From contig JAJEJD010000006.1 in NCBI GenBank assembly GCA_022828125.1, positions 1-64,000 on the forward strand: 64,000 bases of DNA. The letters are read 5' to 3'. Below, piece after piece: positions 62,293 through 64,000 of the stretch. The notes beneath the pieces were generated by a model, which saw only the letters and a program-made list of their open reading frames with translations, did no database searches and was not told where the DNA came from. Position numbers and translations under genes: made by a program. Positions within the stretch are counted from its first letter, which is position 1; each line of letters opens with the position of its first letter. This stretch comes from a bacterium (lineage in GTDB: Bacteria > UBA8248).

Positions 62293-63179
62293 CGAATCTT
62301 CGCACAGATGCGATGAACATCGACGCCGCCAAAAGAAGGGCGGTGGACTACCTGGAACTCACGAAACCGCGCATTCTGCCGATGGTGCTTGTCGTCACCG
62401 CCGCAGGCTTCTACCTCGCCTCTGGCGCAGGGCTTGATATCATGCTGCTCATCCACACGCTCATCGGCTCGGCCCTTGCGACGGGCGGCGCGCTCGCGCT
62501 GAACCAGGCGTCCGAAGAAGACCTGGACGCGCGTATGATCCGCACGCAAAAACGCCCGCTGCCCGACGGCCGCCTCTTGAAGTTCGACGCGCTCCTGTTC
62601 GGCTCCGCCGTCATGCTCACAGGCGTGGCCTACCTGGCCGTTTTCGTGAACCCGTTTACGGCGCTCCTCATCGCGGCCACCGGCGGGCTTTATCTGTTCC
62701 TGTATACGCCGCTCAAGCGCACGACCTCGCTGAACAGCGTGGTGGGCGCGGTTCCGGGCGCCATGCCGCCGGTCATCGGCTGGGCGGCGGCGACGGGCGC
62801 GCTATCGGTCGAGGCGTTCGTGGTGTTCTGCATCATGTTCCTCTGGCAGATTCCCCACGCGCTGGCTATCGCCGTGATGTACCGCGAGGACTTCGCGAGA
62901 GCGGACATCAAGCTCCTGCCCGTCGAGGACCCCGGCGGCGCCAGCACGGGCAGGCAGGTCGTCTCCTATTGCATGGCGCTCATTCCCGCAGGCATGGCCC
63001 CGGCACTCATCGGCATGGCGGGTCCCCTTTATTTCACGGTCTCCATCATCCTGGGGTTCGCCTATCTCGGTTATGGCGCCCACATGGCCAGAGAAAAAGG
63101 CCCAGTATCCGCGAGGCGATTGTTCTACTATTCGCTGATTTATCTGCCGGCTTTGCTGCTGGCGATGATTTTCGGTTGA
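62289..63179 (+). CDS. ctaB: protoheme IX farnesyltransferase (heme O synthase)
   Basis: This 296-residue UbiA-superfamily membrane enzyme has the aspartate-rich motif NQASEEDLDARMIRTQKRP near residues 74-92 (prenyl diphosphate binding) and the second one near 195 (MYREDFARADIKLLPVEDP). It attaches farnesyl to heme B, giving heme O, the precursor for ctaA. The ATG overlaps the ctaA stop by four bases. The small one-helix ORF follows eight bases after its stop. Confidence 0.93.
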   Translation: MTNLRTDAMNIDAAKRRAVDYLELTKPRILPMVLVVTAAGFYLASGAGLDIMLLIHTLIGSALATGGALALNQASEEDLDARMIRTQKRPLPDGRLLKFDALLFGSAVMLTGVAYLAVFVNPFTALLIAATGGLYLFLYTPLKRTTSLNSVVGAVPGAMPPVIGWAAATGALSVEAFVVFCIMFLWQIPHALAIAVMYREDFARADIKLLPVEDPGGASTGRQVVSYCMALIPAGMAPALIGMAGPLYFTVSIILGFAYLGYGAHMAREKGPVSARRLFYYSLIYLPALLLAMIFG

Positions 63180-63187
63180 GGCTGCCG

Positions 63188-63298
63188 ATGGACAAAACGC
63201 AAATCAGGAACAGGATCAGGCTCACCGGGGTTTTGCTTTTTCTGTTCATCGTGTGCCTGGCCGCGTTCGCGTGGACCGTGGCCATCATCAAGAACTAG
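63188..63298 (+). CDS. 36-residue single-helix membrane protein in the oxidase cluster
   Basis: MDKTQIRNRIRLTGVLLFLF begins a 36-residue protein: a basic N-terminus, then a hydrophobic helix to AWTVAIIKN. GAGG six bases before the ATG is a good ribosome binding site. It fits exactly in the gap between ctaB and coxC, the place where short oxidase-associated single-span proteins are often encoded. It may be a small oxidase subunit or assembly factor; this is inference. Confidence 0.65.
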   Translation: MDKTQIRNRIRLTGVLLFLFIVCLAAFAWTVAIIKN

Positions 63299-63313
63299 AC
63301 GGGAGGGGTTTCG

Positions 63314-64000
63314 TTGAATCCTGTACTCGAAGCACCTCCGAAAGAAGAACTGGAGCGATGGGAAGGCGCGCCCCCTCCGCCTCCACCGGAACCGCCCGAC
63401 GATAACGGGGGTAACGGAAATGGCGGAGGAGACGAATCCCAGGGTTCGTCTCCCGCCGGAAAACCCGTGCTCGGAAACACCCAGCTCGCCATGCTGGTCC
63501 TCATCGCGGCCGAAATCATGTTCTTCTCGGGCCTGATAGGAGCCTTCCTGGTCTTCCGCTTCAGCGGGAAGCCTTGGCCGCCGCCCTTTCAGCCGCGCCT
63601 GCCTGTGGAAGTGACCGCCGTCAACACGGCCCTCCTCCTGCTGAGCAGCTACACGATGGTCCGCGCGCAGCTTGCGCTCAAAAGAGGCGACGCGAAGGCC
63701 CTGCCGCGCCTGCTCACGGTCACGGGCGTTCTGGGCGTCGTCTTCCTCGCCATCCAGGGCTACGAGTGGGTGCGGCTGGTCAGCTTCGGGCTCTCCGCAT
63801 CGGCGAACGTGTACGGCTCGCTCTTCTACTCCATCATCGGAACGCACGGGTTTCACGTTCTGAGCGCGGTCGTCTGGCTGGTCATTGTTCTCGTCCGCGC
63901 GCATCTGGGAAAATACTCCGCCCGCAATCCCAACGGGGTGGTCGCATGCGCGATGTACTGGCATCTCGTGGTAGGGCTTTGGCCGATTCTGTTCTATCTG
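63314..64000 (+). CDS. coxC: cytochrome c oxidase subunit III (partial, runs off the window)
   Basis: 229 codons are visible, open to the window end. The N-terminal 60 residues are a Pro- and Gly/Asn-rich low-complexity segment (GAPPPPPPEPPDDNGGNGNG) before the first helix (LAMLVLIAAEIMFFSGLIGAFLVF); later AIQGYEWVRL and GTHGFHVLSAVVWLVIVLVR are subunit III signatures. It starts with TTG (63314), helped by GGGAGGGG five bases upstream. It stabilises subunit I. The low-complexity start is unusual for this family. Confidence 0.88.
   Translation, partial: MNPVLEAPPKEELERWEGAPPPPPPEPPDDNGGNGNGGGDESQGSSPAGKPVLGNTQLAMLVLIAAEIMFFSGLIGAFLVFRFSGKPWPPPFQPRLPVEVTAVNTALLLLSSYTMVRAQLALKRGDAKALPRLLTVTGVLGVVFLAIQGYEWVRLVSFGLSASANVYGSLFYSIIGTHGFHVLSAVVWLVIVLVRAHLGKYSARNPNGVVACAMYWHLVVGLWPILFYL

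Overview
The window is 64 kb of bacterial chromosome from a Gram-negative, aerobic, heterotrophic organism. It carries an RND efflux pair, a TRAP-type and three ABC-type uptake systems, a heme-copper cytochrome c oxidase with heme A synthesis genes, a flavin-dependent thymidylate synthase homologue, queG and mreB. Most genes look G+C-rich, with three visibly lower-G+C patches judged by eye. No 16S rRNA or ribosomal protein gene is present, so no lineage is assigned; an uncultured phylum-level group is plausible. An in-frame UGA at the selenocysteine position of a GrdB-type protein suggests the organism uses selenocysteine.

Layout. 0-6.8 kb: methyltransferase, two small membrane proteins, a low-G+C island with an EcoRII-N-domain protein and a DUF3883 nuclease-like protein, a repeat-rich stretch, the selenoprotein and a cysteine-dioxygenase-like cupin. 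6.9-18.8 kb: a lower-G+C block with an alpha/beta hydrolase, an amino-acid permease fused to two universal-stress domains, CoA-transferase subunits A and B, an ECF-like sigma factor, an orphan molybdenum hydroxylase large subunit, aroE, and an orphan mreB overlapping a GAF-GAF-degenerate-GGDEF gene. A 53-bp repeat in opposite orientations brackets this block at about 6.06 and 19.3 kb. 18.8-20.2 kb: gene-free and repeat-rich.

20-31 kb: a sugar-type ABC importer on the minus strand, a retropepsin/DUF5678-like pair, a NitT/TauT-type ABC system split by a palindromic element, an SRPBCC protein and another solute-binding protein. 31-43.6 kb: oxidoreductases, hydrolases and transporters interspersed with HicBA and DUF433/PIN-like toxin-antitoxin pairs and many palindromic repeats. 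43.6-48.3 kb: RND pump and adaptor. 48.5-53.6 kb: a double-domain ThyX homologue and a TAXI-TRAP transporter. 54-57.7 kb: uncharacterised small membrane proteins, a TPR protein and a sodium:solute symporter. 58.2 kb: tRNA-Arg(ACG). 58.6-64 kb: the cytochrome oxidase cluster coxB-coxA-ctaA-ctaB-small ORF-coxC, cut by the window end.

The intergenic DNA is full of palindromic elements: a family ending in GGGGCTGTTGAAAAAG and its complement, dRS3-like GTCATTCCGGCGAAAGCCGGAATCC palindromes, and GTAGGG...CCCTAC palindromes with exchangeable centres. At least three of the four solute-binding-protein genes are followed by a clean hairpin.
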